A DNA stretch of 58,022 nt from Anaerolineales bacterium (GCA_016934715.1 JAFGSI010000021.1:1-58022); one strand, 5' to 3'. Numbered from the stretch's first letter, positions 7,473-16,832 are shown. Translations and numbers: made by a program. Notes: generated from the letters alone by a model not told the origin.

Positions 7473-8414
7473 GTGAGCAAGCCCAAGCGCACCGAAGATC
7501 TCTCGGAGCAGGAACTCCGCCGCCTGTTGCTGGAAAAGCGCCGTTTAATCCGCCAGGAACGCCTGGAACGCTTCCGCCGCACCGGCAGGGCCCTGACCCT
7601 CTCTCCCGATCTGCCGAACGAGGCGGACGAGACGTGGCACCCTGCACCCCGGGTCAAGGTCGAAACGCCTGTCACTCCAGAAGGGGCCGAGATTTCCGAA
7701 AACGTCCACCAAACCATGCACCAGCGGCGCCGGCGAATGATGGACCGCATCCTGGTCGGTGTGGAGATCCTGGCCCTGGTCGGCCTGCTGGGTGTTCTGG
7801 CCAATGGCTTCGGCCTGCTGCAAACCCTCAACCAGGAAGTTCTGTCAGCTCTGCAGCAGGAAACACTGACCCCCACGCCACTGATCACAGCGGTAGTCTT
7901 ACCCGGCGGGCACACCCCGCCGACCTCCGTCGGCGGCGCCCAGTTCAACGAGGCTGAGATTCCCGAACACCTGCGCCCGCTGGTCCAGTCGCTGGCCAAT
8001 GTGCCAGTCCCGACTGCCAGCCCGGGGCAGGCCGTTCGCATCCAGATCCCGGCGATCAACGTCGACGCACCCGTTGTCCAGGGTGACAACTGGGAAGCCT
8101 TGAAGAAAGGCGTCGGTCAGGCGTTCGGGACGGCCAATCCGGGCGAGAATGGCAACGTGGTCCTCTCAGCCCACAACGACATCTTCGGCGAGATTTTCCG
8201 CGACCTCGACCGGCTGCACCCCGGCGATCTGGTGATCCTCTACACCATGCAGCGCCAGTATGTCTACGTGGTCACCGAGACCCGCATCGTCGAGCCAACA
8301 GCCGTGGAAGTCATGAGCCAGACCGCCAACCCGACCATCACGCTGATCTCGTGTTATCCTTACATGGTCGACAGACAACGCATCGTCGTGTTTGCGAATT
8401 TACAGAATCCCTAG
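7473..8414 (+). CDS. sortase with long N-terminal cytoplasmic region
   Basis: A membrane-bound transpeptidase of the sortase superfamily, 313 aa. Residues 1-90 are charged, rich in Arg/Glu and probably coiled coil in the cytoplasm. A single membrane segment spans about 92-112, and a Pro/Thr-rich linker leads to the catalytic barrel (about 185-310). The triad is His234 (LSAHND), Cys294 (TLISCYP) and Arg303 (QRIVVFA). Start GTG 7473 has no Shine-Dalgarno; TATAAT at 7460-7465 is 7 nt upstream, so the transcript is probably leaderless. No LPXTG-type substrate was recognised in the window. Confidence 0.88.
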   Translation: MSKPKRTEDLSEQELRRLLLEKRRLIRQERLERFRRTGRALTLSPDLPNEADETWHPAPRVKVETPVTPEGAEISENVHQTMHQRRRRMMDRILVGVEILALVGLLGVLANGFGLLQTLNQEVLSALQQETLTPTPLITAVVLPGGHTPPTSVGGAQFNEAEIPEHLRPLVQSLANVPVPTASPGQAVRIQIPAINVDAPVVQGDNWEALKKGVGQAFGTANPGENGNVVLSAHNDIFGEIFRDLDRLHPGDLVILYTMQRQYVYVVTETRIVEPTAVEVMSQTANPTITLISCYPYMVDRQRIVVFANLQNP

Positions 8415-8424
8415 GAGACTCTCC

Positions 8425-8610
8425 ATGAGCAAGAAACGTCAACGTACCCGCCCGGCCGCCGCAACCAGTAAGTCCTTTGAGTTCAACCCCAACTACAGTC
8501 TGGTCAAGCGCGACCTTGCCCGCATCGGCATTCTGGCCGGAACATTCCTGGCCATCCTGGTCGGCCTGTCCTTCTTCCAGGACCAGCTCCTGGCGCTGTT
8601 CGTTAAATAG
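8425..8610 (+). CDS. 61-aa single-span membrane protein
   Basis: Starts at ATG 8425 behind AGGAG, 10 nt after the sortase stop, so it is probably in the same operon. The first 35 residues are basic (MSKKRQRTRPAAATSK); one hydrophobic segment (GILAGTFLAILVGLSFF) follows near residues 37-55. Function is unknown. The layout recalls small membrane partners of envelope enzymes, but there is no direct evidence for that. Confidence 0.7.
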   Translation: MSKKRQRTRPAAATSKSFEFNPNYSLVKRDLARIGILAGTFLAILVGLSFFQDQLLALFVK

Positions 8611-8633
8611 ACTCGGTGCCAGACCACTCCCGG

Positions 8634-8664
8634 AGAGCACGGAGGACACGCCGTGCTCTTTGTG
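8634..8664 (+). terminator. probable terminator after the small membrane protein gene
   Basis: A 9-bp stem AGAGCACGG/CCGTGCTCT (8634-8659) followed by TTGTG. The T-tract is weak, so it may be partial. Confidence 0.5.
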
Positions 8665-8686
8665 TCCCCTCTGCAGGAGATGTCGC

Positions 8687-9415
8687 ATGGACCAAGATTG
8701 TTTCGACATTCTGCTGTTAATTGGCCGTCCGGCTTCGGGCAAGAGCGAGATCATTGATTACCTGACCCACGCGCCGGCCGAAAGACGCCGCCGTGCCTGC
8801 CATGTCGGCGATTTGGACGTCATGGACGACTTCCCGATGTTGTGGACCTGGTTCGAAGAGGACGCCCTGCTGGTCGAGAAGTTCGGCCTGCCGCGCCTGC
8901 ACACCGACGAACAGGGATACTTCAAGTACCCCGAGTTGTGGCACTTGTTGATCGAGCGCCTCAGTCTGGACTACGGCAAACGCGTGCGTGACCACCCCGA
9001 CTATCACGACCGATCGACTGTCCTGATCGAATTCTCACGCGGAACCCAGCAGGGCGGCTACCGGGAGGCCTTTGAGCACCTGTCCGACGAGATTCTCTCC
9101 CGGGCAGTCATCCTGTACGTACGCGTTTCCTTCGAGGAATCGCTGCGCAAGAACCGCCGCCGATTCAATCCCAACCGGCCCGACAGCATCCTCGAGCACG
9201 GCCTGTCAGACGAGAAAATGGAACGCCTGTACCGCCAGGACGACTGGTCCGAACTGGTCCCCGATCCGCACGGCTTCCTGCAGATCAGGGAGCACGCCGT
9301 CCCGTACACCATCTTCGAGAACGAGGATGACGTGACTACTGGCCGGCCGGACCAACTGGCTACCCGCCTGCAGACGAGGCTGGAACAACTCTGGGAACTG
9401 CACCAGCAGCGATGA
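8687..9415 (+). CDS. P-loop NTPase of unknown role
   Basis: A 242-aa soluble protein with a Walker A motif GRPASGKS near residues 11-18 and otherwise kinase-like spacing. It contains IEFSRGTQQGGYREAF near the middle and a basic RKNRRRFNPNRP segment that could be a lid. It may be a small-molecule kinase or adenylate-kinase-like enzyme; the substrate is not evident. ATG 8687 has AGGAGA upstream. Its stop overlaps the ATG of the next gene in ATGA, so translation of the methyltransferase is coupled to it. Confidence 0.75.
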   Translation: MDQDCFDILLLIGRPASGKSEIIDYLTHAPAERRRRACHVGDLDVMDDFPMLWTWFEEDALLVEKFGLPRLHTDEQGYFKYPELWHLLIERLSLDYGKRVRDHPDYHDRSTVLIEFSRGTQQGGYREAFEHLSDEILSRAVILYVRVSFEESLRKNRRRFNPNRPDSILEHGLSDEKMERLYRQDDWSELVPDPHGFLQIREHAVPYTIFENEDDVTTGRPDQLATRLQTRLEQLWELHQQR

Positions 9416-10644
9416 CCGCCCGCGTTCCCGACCTGCTGACCGCCAAACTGGATAAACTCGCTTACGGAGGCGAGGCCCTTGGTCGCCTCCCCGATGGGCG
9501 GGTGGTCTTCGTCCCCCTGGCCCTGCCCGGCGAGACGGTCCGCCTGCGGATCCTGGAAGAGAAGCGCGGCCACGTGCGCGCTGCCCTGGTTGAGGTGCTC
9601 GAAGCCGCACCCGAACGGATCCTGCCGAAATGCAGGCATTTCGGGGTCTGCGGCGGATGTCATTACCAGCACATGGCCTACCCGGACCAGCTGCGGGTCA
9701 AGACCGGGATCCTGATCGACCAGTTGCGGCGCATCGGTAAGATCGACAAGCCGCCGGTCCGACCGATCGTCGAATCCTCAAAGGAATGGAACTACCGCAA
9801 CCACGTGCAGTTCCACCTGTCAGACAACGGAAATGTGGGCTTCATCGGCATGGATGGCCAGATCGTTCCCATTCAGGAGTGCCACCTGCCCGAGCAATTG
9901 CTCAACGACCTGTGGCCCATACTGGCCTTTGAGCCCGAGCTGGAGCTGGAGCGCATCGGACTACGTCTGGATTCGAATGGCGAAGCGCTGTTGATCCTCG
10001 AGTCGGAAGAAGCACCCGAAATGGAGATCGAAACCGATCTGTCTGTGGTCCACCTGCGCGGGGAGGATACAGTAGTCGTGGCTGGTGAGGAAGCCCAGAG
10101 GATGCTGGTGAACGGGCGGCCGTTCCGCCTCTCGGCGGCTGCGTTCTTCCAGATCAATACGCCGATGGCCGAAAAGATGGTGACCCACCTGCTGGAAATA
10201 CTACCGGTAAATGAGAAGACGACCCTGCTGGACATCTACTGCGGGGTTGGGCTGTTCTCGGCCTTCTTCGCCCCGCGTACCGGGCGGGTAATCGGGATCG
10301 AGCTCTCGCCGTCGGCATGCGAGGATTTCGCCGTCAACCTGGACGAATTCGAGAACGTGGAACTGTATCAGGCCCCGGCCGAAGACGTGCTCCCCCACCT
10401 GGAGGTCCGGGCCGGAGTCGCCCTGGTTGACCCACCGCGCAGTGGGTTGGAGCGGCGCGTCCTGGAGGCGCTGCTATCGATGAGGCCGGAGTGGATCGCC
10501 TACGTTTCATGCGACCCGTCCACGCTGGCCCGCGACGCCCGGCGCTTGATCGAAGGGGGCTACCGGCTGGTCGAGGTCACACCGTTCGATCTCTTCCCCC
10601 AGACGTATCACATCGAATCGATCTCCTTGTTCAAAGTGAAGTAG
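9412..10644 (+). CDS. 23S rRNA (uracil-C5)-methyltransferase, RlmD/TrmA family
   Basis: Methylates C5 of a uridine in rRNA or tRNA using S-adenosylmethionine. The 410-aa protein has an N-terminal TRAM domain (1-65) and [4Fe-4S] ligands Cys74, Cys80, Cys83 and Cys157. The SAM motif DIYCGVGLF is near 274-282, DPPRSG near 340, and the nucleophile is Cys367 in YVSCDPSTLARD. The length and cluster fit RlmD, RlmCD or related enzymes; the exact site is not predictable. The start overlaps the P-loop gene by 4 bases. Confidence 0.93.
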   Translation: MTARVPDLLTAKLDKLAYGGEALGRLPDGRVVFVPLALPGETVRLRILEEKRGHVRAALVEVLEAAPERILPKCRHFGVCGGCHYQHMAYPDQLRVKTGILIDQLRRIGKIDKPPVRPIVESSKEWNYRNHVQFHLSDNGNVGFIGMDGQIVPIQECHLPEQLLNDLWPILAFEPELELERIGLRLDSNGEALLILESEEAPEMEIETDLSVVHLRGEDTVVVAGEEAQRMLVNGRPFRLSAAAFFQINTPMAEKMVTHLLEILPVNEKTTLLDIYCGVGLFSAFFAPRTGRVIGIELSPSACEDFAVNLDEFENVELYQAPAEDVLPHLEVRAGVALVDPPRSGLERRVLEALLSMRPEWIAYVSCDPSTLARDARRLIEGGYRLVEVTPFDLFPQTYHIESISLFKVK

Positions 10645-10674
10645 AACGGAACGGCTTTCCCGTCCTACTTCGAA

Positions 10675-12603
10675 TCAATATTCTGCCACGACGATGATCT
10701 TGTCGTCGGGGGCAAAAGTCACCATCTCGGACTTCTTGGGATTGGTGTGTACCCCGTAGGACCGGGCGGCATTCCTGGCCTCACACGCCAGCCGGTAGCC
10801 GATGGCCGTCTCGCCGCGCCGGCGGGCCGCCTCGACCAGTGTGTAGAAATTGACCGGCTGACCGGTGGCCACATAATCCCCGACCGACTTGAGGTAGATC
10901 TCCGCTCCTTCAGGGTCGAAGATGTCACCGAAGACGGCGAACAGGCCGGCATTCTCCGATAACTGGGCCAGCATCAGGCTGATCAGGTGATCGCTGACGA
11001 TGAAGTCGTCCACCCTGGCGACTTCGGCCAGCAGGCGGTTGCGCAGGTCAAGCATCTCGCTAACGATCGAGAAGGGGGTCGCGTCGCGCTCGGAAATGTC
11101 ACGCAGGTGCAGCAGGGTGACCAGCGTCTTGGCATCGGCTTCCTGAACCCCCAGGCCGGCGTAGCTCAGGGCAATGACGTGGTCGTAGTCGACAACCTTG
11201 ACTTCCTCGAGCAGGTGGCGGTCAGTGGTGTCGCCTTCCAGAAAGATAACCTTCTGATTGGACAAACGGCTACAGGACTGTTTGATCTGCTTCTGGACCG
11301 CTTTGACATCGGCGCTGACCTCGGTATCGGCCACCACCAGGACCTTTGACCCTTTGGCCACGTAGTTGTCCAGTTCGCGGATGATGGTCGCTGCGTATCG
11401 ATTCCAGCCCAGTACCAGGCAGGCCTCCGAGCGAGGGGCAGCAGTCCTGTCTTGGGTTCGAAGCGCGGCCTCATCGAACGGGATGGAGTCCAACCCGGAC
11501 ACGCACACCGTATCGTCGTCCTCCGAGAGGGCGAAGAGGTGGTCGTCCGGGGCAAGGACGGTTTCCATGGGCGGGTTGAGGGCAGCAGACCCATCGGCCT
11601 TGCGGATGCCCAAGATGGTCGAATCTTCATAGGCCAGCAAGATCTCGCCGTAGGTCTTGCCGATCAGGGACGGTTCCTGGCTGAAATAGATCTCGTCGCC
11701 TCCAAAATTGAGCAGTTCGGTGTAGATCACTGAGAGACCTGACTGGCGCGAAGTCTGGGCCGTGAACCGGGCGATCAGGTCGCCCATCAGCACCGCCTGA
11801 ACGTTGTCCCGTTCCCCGATCATCTGGATTACGTCCATGTTCTTGGCATCCTGGATCTGGGTGACGATGTGATACGGTTCGGGGCGGCGGTTGGGGTTGT
11901 TGGTGATCGCCAGGAGGGACTTGATGATATAGGTATCGGGGTCGTCGTTTTCGGGCGGCAGGACGATGATCGACTTGGCCGTGTGTGGGCCGACGATCTC
12001 GAGGTCGGTCAGGTCGAGAGGGTTGCCCGAACGGCAGATAATCCTCGTGCTGCCGACCGTCTCGACGCGTTCGCGCAGCTCGTCCTCCATCGCGACCTTG
12101 TCCCTGCCAGCCAGGATGACGATCCGGGCCTTCTTCTGGTTTACGTTGGCGACCATCAACTCGGACAGGATCGTGAAGATCTGCGGCGACCATCCCAAGA
12201 TGAGTGTATGCCCGTTCTCGAGGACCCGCGAACGTCCCTTGCGCAATTCTTCAAGTTTGGAATCCACACCGGCGGTAAGGACACCGATAAGCGTGCTGAC
12301 GATCAGGATACCGCCGATGGTGACCAGCAGCATCATGATCCGGAATCCCCAGCCCTCGTCGCCGCCCATCGTGCCGGGATCGAGGGTGCGCATCAGGCTG
12401 CCCCAGGTGGCCTCGGTAAAGGAGAGTGTATCCGCACCTCCCGGCGCCAGCAGACGCCCCCCGAGAGCGACCAACCCCCCGGCGGCGACGATGATCAGCA
12501 AGGTGACAAAAGCCAGACCACCGATCAGGGCGCCGGTACCGCGCGACATGAAATTATCGAAAAAATACTGAACCCGCTGATTGAAAGTCGGCTTCCTAAG
12601 CAT
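10675..12603 (-). CDS. CASTOR/POLLUX-like ion channel with RCK/TrkA-N domains
   Basis: A 642-aa membrane protein. Two membrane segments (about 22-45 and 75-105) flank a pore-like region, and two nucleotide-binding RCK/TrkA-N-like regions follow. The first begins LENGHTLILGWSPQ and the second SEACLVLGWNRYA. Plant CASTOR/POLLUX relatives conduct cations at the nuclear envelope; bacterial versions are thought to be potassium or calcium channels gated through the RCK ring. ATG 12603 has GGAGG upstream and a good promoter; the frame can be read further upstream but that crosses the promoter. It is convergent with the methyltransferase gene. Confidence 0.88.
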   Translation of the reverse strand: MLRKPTFNQRVQYFFDNFMSRGTGALIGGLAFVTLLIIVAAGGLVALGGRLLAPGGADTLSFTEATWGSLMRTLDPGTMGGDEGWGFRIMMLLVTIGGILIVSTLIGVLTAGVDSKLEELRKGRSRVLENGHTLILGWSPQIFTILSELMVANVNQKKARIVILAGRDKVAMEDELRERVETVGSTRIICRSGNPLDLTDLEIVGPHTAKSIIVLPPENDDPDTYIIKSLLAITNNPNRRPEPYHIVTQIQDAKNMDVIQMIGERDNVQAVLMGDLIARFTAQTSRQSGLSVIYTELLNFGGDEIYFSQEPSLIGKTYGEILLAYEDSTILGIRKADGSAALNPPMETVLAPDDHLFALSEDDDTVCVSGLDSIPFDEAALRTQDRTAAPRSEACLVLGWNRYAATIIRELDNYVAKGSKVLVVADTEVSADVKAVQKQIKQSCSRLSNQKVIFLEGDTTDRHLLEEVKVVDYDHVIALSYAGLGVQEADAKTLVTLLHLRDISERDATPFSIVSEMLDLRNRLLAEVARVDDFIVSDHLISLMLAQLSENAGLFAVFGDIFDPEGAEIYLKSVGDYVATGQPVNFYTLVEAARRRGETAIGYRLACEARNAARSYGVHTNPKKSEMVTFAPDDKIIVVAEY

Positions 12604-12631
12604 ACAAACCTCCAGTCTGATCAGATACCAA

Positions 12632-12660
12632 ATTATAGATTCGATTGTTTGTCTTGCCAA
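12632..12660 (-). promoter_or_regulatory. promoter of the CASTOR/POLLUX-like gene
   Basis: TTGGCA (12655-12660) and TATAAT (12632-12637) with a 17-bp spacer, about 30 nt ahead of the start codon. Confidence 0.8.
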
Positions 12661-13033
12661 CTCCTGCGGGATTCTGCCATCTGCCGGGATGCCATAAGGC
12701 AACTCAAATGGACAGACTGCGGAGAAGCATTGGACCCAGCTTTCGGGTTTCGCCCTATCCAGTGCTTTGCTCGCGCTCTGTTGCGAAAGTGCTTTCCTTA
12801 CGCTACTATATCGTCGGTGGTTGTCGCGCATGCTTCGCTCCTCACTCCGTGATGGCAGCTTAAGCTTACCCGACTTCAACCACTCCTTTTGTCCGGTAGA
12901 GAATCCGATTCTTTTGGGCTCACTTCATGCTTTTCTGTATTGCGCCGCCACATATCTGGCAACTTTGGATTGATGGGGGGCCTTTTTCGCCAGATTTTGG
13001 CGTTCACGGGCTACCCTGTGCGTAGAGAAGAAA
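12661..13033. other. gene-free intergenic stretch
   Basis: About 370 bp between divergent genes. I see no protein with family features, no tRNA-like fold and no clear repeat. Short open frames here have poor composition and no ribosome binding sites. It could carry a small RNA or the promoter of the UPF0173 gene, but nothing specific supports that. Confidence 0.5.
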
Positions 13034-13046
13034 CAACGGAGGCAGT

Positions 13047-13727
13047 ATGACCATATTCACCTGGTATGGGCACGCCACCCACGGCCTTGAAACCGACGGC
13101 TACAAGATCCTGGTCGACCCCTTTTTCAGCGGCAATCCGGTCGCCTCAACCGCGCTCGAGGAGGTCGCGGCGGATTTCATCCTGATCACCCATGGGCACG
13201 ACGACCACCTCGGCGACACGATCTCCATCGCTAATCGAACCGGGGCGCTGGTCATCAGCAACTTCGAGATTTGCGAATGGTTGGCCAACCGGGTACCACT
13301 GACCCACGGGCAACACCTGGGCGGCGGTTTCAAGCATCCCTTCGGCTATCTTAAACTGACCCTGGCCTTGCATGGCTCCGCCCTGCCCGACGGCTCATAT
13401 GGCGGCAATCCGGCCGGCTTCCTGCTGACCACCAACCTCGGGAAGAAGATCTACCTGGCCGGCGACACCGGCCTGTTCGGCGACATGCAATTGATCGGTG
13501 AGGAAGGATTGGACCTGGCCGTCATCCCGATCGGAGACAACTACACGATGGGACCCGACGATGCCCTGCGGGCGGTCAAACTGCTCAACTCCAAAACCGT
13601 CATCCCGATCCATTTCGGGACCTGGGACCTGATCGATCAGGACCCAGCTGCCTGGGCTGCCCGGGTGGAAAAGGAAACGACTACCAAGGTGGTCGTCCTG
13701 AAACCGGGCGAAACATACAATCTTTGA
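13047..13727 (+). CDS. UPF0173-type metal-dependent hydrolase (metallo-beta-lactamase fold)
   Basis: A 226-aa single-domain hydrolase. The metal motif HGHDDH lies near residues 50-55 (LITHGHDDHLGD), and later ligands are visible in LAGDTGLFGD and IPIHFGTWD. It starts at ATG 13047 behind GGAGG. The family (YtkL-like) is widespread with unknown physiological substrates. It is a single-gene unit convergent with the btu operon. Confidence 0.9.
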   Translation: MTIFTWYGHATHGLETDGYKILVDPFFSGNPVASTALEEVAADFILITHGHDDHLGDTISIANRTGALVISNFEICEWLANRVPLTHGQHLGGGFKHPFGYLKLTLALHGSALPDGSYGGNPAGFLLTTNLGKKIYLAGDTGLFGDMQLIGEEGLDLAVIPIGDNYTMGPDDALRAVKLLNSKTVIPIHFGTWDLIDQDPAAWAARVEKETTTKVVVLKPGETYNL

Positions 13728-13773
13728 CCGTCCTCCAATCTCCATTGCCCTCGCCGCAGCACACCAATTCCAA

Positions 13774-14565
13774 TCACCGGCGCCGGGGGCTGGCTGGGGA
13801 GGCCGGAAGGACCAGCAGCGCATCTTCGAATGGATGTGGGACCACCTGGACCGGCAGGTTGTAGGCAACTGAGATCAATTCTGGGGTCAGAACCTGCTGC
13901 GGGGTCCCAGATGCTTTGACTTCCCCATCCACCAACAGGACCAGCCTGTCGGCAAACCGGGCCGCCAGGTTGAGGTCATGGAGGGCGATCAGCACGGCCA
14001 GGTCGTCCTGGCGAGCCAAGGCCTGGATCGTCTCCATGAAACTGACCTGGTAATGCAGGTCCAGGTTCGAAGTCGGTTCGTCGAGAAGCAGGATGGGAGT
14101 CGCCTGAGCCAGGGCCCGTGCCAGAAGGACACGCTGCTGTTCTCCACCCGAAAGTTCCCCGACCCTGCGCCCGGCCAGTTCGAGGGCATCCACTTTTGCC
14201 AGGGCCCGGCAGGCAATGGCCTCATCCGCGGCCGAAACCTGGCCAAGGAAATTCAGATACGGTGTGCGTCCCAGCAGGACCGTCTCCCAGACGGTGAAGG
14301 CAGCCGGCATGCTCACTGCCTGCGGGACGACTGCCAGATGGCGGGCGCGCTGCATACTCGGCAGGGTCAGCAGGTCATCCCCATTGGTGCGCACGATCCC
14401 CACCTCGGCCGGGACGATCCCGCTGGCGACCCGCACCAGGGTCGACTTGCCCGCCCCGTTCGGGCCGATCAGCGCCACCACCTCACCAGATTGCACATCC
14501 AGCGAGACCGAATGCAGGACGCGGCGCGGGCCGTAGGAGACTGTCAGGTTTTCAATTCGCAGCAT
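13774..14565 (-). CDS. btuD: ABC transporter ATPase, vitamin B12 importer (BtuD-type)
   Basis: The cytoplasmic ATPase of a type II importer, 263 aa. Walker A GPNGAGKST is at 34-42, the signature LSGGEQQR near 138 and Walker B LLLDEPTSNLDL after it, with a switch His in ALHDL. It is third in the operon, 3 nt after the permease gene. By family alone it could serve a siderophore or cobalamin; the cobalamin riboswitch ahead of the operon makes B12 or a precursor the likely cargo. Confidence 0.88.
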   Translation of the reverse strand: MLRIENLTVSYGPRRVLHSVSLDVQSGEVVALIGPNGAGKSTLVRVASGIVPAEVGIVRTNGDDLLTLPSMQRARHLAVVPQAVSMPAAFTVWETVLLGRTPYLNFLGQVSAADEAIACRALAKVDALELAGRRVGELSGGEQQRVLLARALAQATPILLLDEPTSNLDLHYQVSFMETIQALARQDDLAVLIALHDLNLAARFADRLVLLVDGEVKASGTPQQVLTPELISVAYNLPVQVVPHPFEDALLVLPASPASPRRR

Positions 14566-14568
14566 CGC

Positions 14569-15573
14569 TTACCAGTATCCTTGATTCTTGGCCCTGCGCA
14601 GAACCCACAGGAAGAACGGCACGCCAAACAGGGCCGTGATGATGCCCACCGGCAGTTCCTGTGGGGCCATCACTGCTCGAGCCAGCACGTCAGCCACAAG
14701 CAGGGCAGCCGCCCCACCGATGGCCGATAGCGGCAGCAAACGGCGATAGTCCGGTCCGAACCACATGCGCATGACGTGCGGCAGGATCAGGCCGATGAAA
14801 CCGATGATGCCCGAAAAGGCCACCGCGGCGGCCGTGGTCAGCGAAGCAGCCAGAAGGACGATCACCTTGGTGCGCATCACCGGCAGGCCCATCTGGGCAG
14901 CCTGATCATCACCGAACTGCAGCAGGTTGAGGGCATGCCCGCTCAACAGCAGGGTGCCCAGACCCAGGAGGACAAAGGGCAAGACGATCAGCACCGGGTC
15001 CCAGCCGGCAAAGGCGGCCCCGCCCAGCAGCCAGGCGAGCGCCCGCCGCAGTTCCCCCGTCGAACGCAGCATCAGGGAAGAGGTCAGGCCGGTGGCGAAC
15101 GCACTGACCGCCACGCCTGCCAGGATCAGGTTCGTCGTCGGGACCGTCTTGCCCACCCGGGCGAGGAGGTAGACGGTCGCGACGGTCAGCAGTGCCCCAA
15201 CGAAGGCCGCCACCGGGATCGCCAGCAGACCGGCAGGCGTATAGGGCCACTGGATGCTCATCGCCAGCACGGCCCCCAGCCCGGCCCCTGAGGCCACTCC
15301 GATCAGGTACGGATCCGCCAGCGGGTTGCGGAAGACGCCCTGGTAGGCCGCCCCCGATCCGCCCAGGGCCGCTCCGGTCAGTGCCACCAGGGCGGTGCGC
15401 GGCAGGCGCAGGGTGAGCACGATGATCGCCGCCTGGGCCACAGCCTGCGCCGGGCGGCCGGTCAGCACCCGCCACAGGTCGGAGGGTGGAATGAAGACCG
15501 AGCCGATGGCGATCGACAGGCTAATCGCCAGCAGCAGAAAGAGCAGGGTCAGGAGGTAGGGACGAAGTCTCAT
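14569..15573 (-). CDS. btuC: FecCD-family permease, vitamin B12 importer (BtuC-type)
   Basis: A 334-aa integral membrane protein with about ten membrane segments and the family signatures GAALGGSGAAYQGVFRNPLA and ISGIIGFIGLILPHVMRMW (here FSGIIGF). It forms the homodimeric channel that pairs with the ATPase. It is the second gene in the operon. The start codon has only a weak ribosome binding site, so it may depend on translation of upstream btuF or on the hairpin just before it. Confidence 0.9.
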   Translation of the reverse strand: MRLRPYLLTLLFLLLAISLSIAIGSVFIPPSDLWRVLTGRPAQAVAQAAIIVLTLRLPRTALVALTGAALGGSGAAYQGVFRNPLADPYLIGVASGAGLGAVLAMSIQWPYTPAGLLAIPVAAFVGALLTVATVYLLARVGKTVPTTNLILAGVAVSAFATGLTSSLMLRSTGELRRALAWLLGGAAFAGWDPVLIVLPFVLLGLGTLLLSGHALNLLQFGDDQAAQMGLPVMRTKVIVLLAASLTTAAAVAFSGIIGFIGLILPHVMRMWFGPDYRRLLPLSAIGGAAALLVADVLARAVMAPQELPVGIITALFGVPFFLWVLRRAKNQGYW

Positions 15574-15581
15574 GAGATGAT

Positions 15582-15613
15582 CGTTGGGGGCAGGTTGTAT
15601 CGTGCCCCCAACG
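15582..15613 (-). other. intercistronic hairpin between btuF and btuC
   Basis: An 11-bp stem (CGTTGGGGGCA with TGCCCCCAACG). No T-tract follows in the direction of transcription, so it may be an mRNA stability element that raises binding-protein levels over permease. On the plus strand it is followed by TTTTTAT and could terminate antisense transcription. Confidence 0.6.
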
Positions 15614-15616
15614 TTT

Positions 15617-16597
15617 TTATTCGAACAGGTCCGGATGCAGCAGGCGGGCCAGGGCCTCGAGTCCGTCCACCAGGCGCGGGCCCGGGCGGCTGACCAGGTT
15701 GTCGTCGAAGGGGAAGATCATCCCGGTCTGGACCGCGCTCAGCGCATCCCAGCCCGGGCGGGCAGCGACCGTCCCGGGTGACTCGCCCCAGGCAGCATCG
15801 CCCAGGATGATGATCTGCGGATCGATCACCAGCAGGGTCTCGGCGGGCATCTGCACCCACAGGCCGTCCAGTTGGCCGCCAGCATTGCTGCCACCAGCAC
15901 GCCGGATCAACAGGTCTCCGAATGTTCCGGGGCCGTAGGTGTAGGGCAGGGCGGGATCACTGGCATCAAACTCGTAGAACACTGTCGGGCGATCGGATTC
16001 GGGCACAGTGGCGACCAGGTCATCCACCGCGGCGACGCGCCTGTGAAGCGACTCGACCAGGCTGGCCGTCTCGGCCTCATGCCCGGTCAGGGCGGCGATA
16101 ATCTCCAGGTTGGTGTACATTTCCTCCAGCGTGATCGGATTGGCCAGGAAATAGACCGTCAGGCCGAGGCCCTCGAGCGCGGCGACCAGCTCGGGGGAAT
16201 TGATCTCACCTGCCAGGACCAGGTCCGGTTCAAGGGCCACGATGGTCTCGGTGCTGAAACCGCTCCAGCCGCCGACGGTGGGCAGGTCGAGTGCTTCCGG
16301 CGGATAGTCGGACACCTCGTCACGCCCGATCAGCTGGGTGCCCGCGCCGACGTAGAACAGGATTTCTGTATTGGAGGGAGCCAGCGAGATGATCCGCTGC
16401 GCCGGGCCGGGCAGCCTGACCTCCCGGCCGAGGCCGTCGGTCAGGGTAATCGAGCTATCGATCGGGAATTCGGTGACAATCTCTTCGGTAACCACCGGCT
16501 CGGTGACGACCGGGACCGACTCAGGTGTGGCGGCCGCACCGCAGGCAGCCAGCAGCAGGGAAAACACCAGCAATCCGAAAGAAATTTTGCGAAACAT
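15617..16597 (-). CDS. btuF: cobalamin-type ABC substrate-binding lipoprotein (BtuF-like)
   Basis: A 326-aa extracytoplasmic binding protein tethered by a lipid. The signal peptide ends at LLAACG (lipobox Cys near 19). A Thr/Val linker is followed by the helical-backbone metal-receptor fold: RIISLAPSNTEILFYVGAG, DYPPEAL, VGGWSGFSTETIVALEPDLVLA. These match B12 and siderophore binding proteins. SD GAGGAG is upstream. As the first gene after a cobalamin riboswitch, cobalamin is the probable ligand. Confidence 0.9.
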   Translation of the reverse strand: MFRKISFGLLVFSLLLAACGAAATPESVPVVTEPVVTEEIVTEFPIDSSITLTDGLGREVRLPGPAQRIISLAPSNTEILFYVGAGTQLIGRDEVSDYPPEALDLPTVGGWSGFSTETIVALEPDLVLAGEINSPELVAALEGLGLTVYFLANPITLEEMYTNLEIIAALTGHEAETASLVESLHRRVAAVDDLVATVPESDRPTVFYEFDASDPALPYTYGPGTFGDLLIRRAGGSNAGGQLDGLWVQMPAETLLVIDPQIIILGDAAWGESPGTVAARPGWDALSAVQTGMIFPFDDNLVSRPGPRLVDGLEALARLLHPDLFE

Positions 16598-16699
16598 GGT
16601 TTCTCCTCAAAAGAATAGGTCAGAACCAAAATCCCCTGCCGCGTAGCAGGGGAGGGAGGAGTGGCAGTCCAGCAGCCGTTCCCCACCTCCTTTCCGCGA

Positions 16700-16832
16700 G
16701 AGTGTGGTAGAACCGGTCAGGGCGGGCGGCCTGGCTCGTCAGCTGGAGGCTGACTTACAGTTGCGGGACAGCGCCGGACTCGCACCGGCTTCGCCATTGG
16801 GCCTTCCCATCCGGGGGAACAGGCACCCTGAC
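16700..16832 (-). promoter_or_regulatory. cobalamin riboswitch upstream of btuF
   Basis: Read on the minus strand, the RNA has GGTGCCTGTTCC at its 5' side, then GGTGCGAGTCCGGCG, CTGTCCCGCAACTGTAAG, and the B12-box-like AGCCAGGCCGCC (16725-16736). These are the conserved core elements of the cobalamin (AdoCbl) riboswitch in order. About 100 nt remain before the btuF start, including a small GC hairpin near 16645. Binding of B12 would be expected to shut down the importer. Confidence 0.93.

Noticed and set aside
12604-13046. Searched for a small RNA or degraded transposase
   Set aside because: No terminal repeats, conserved fold or coding frame beyond the channel promoter.
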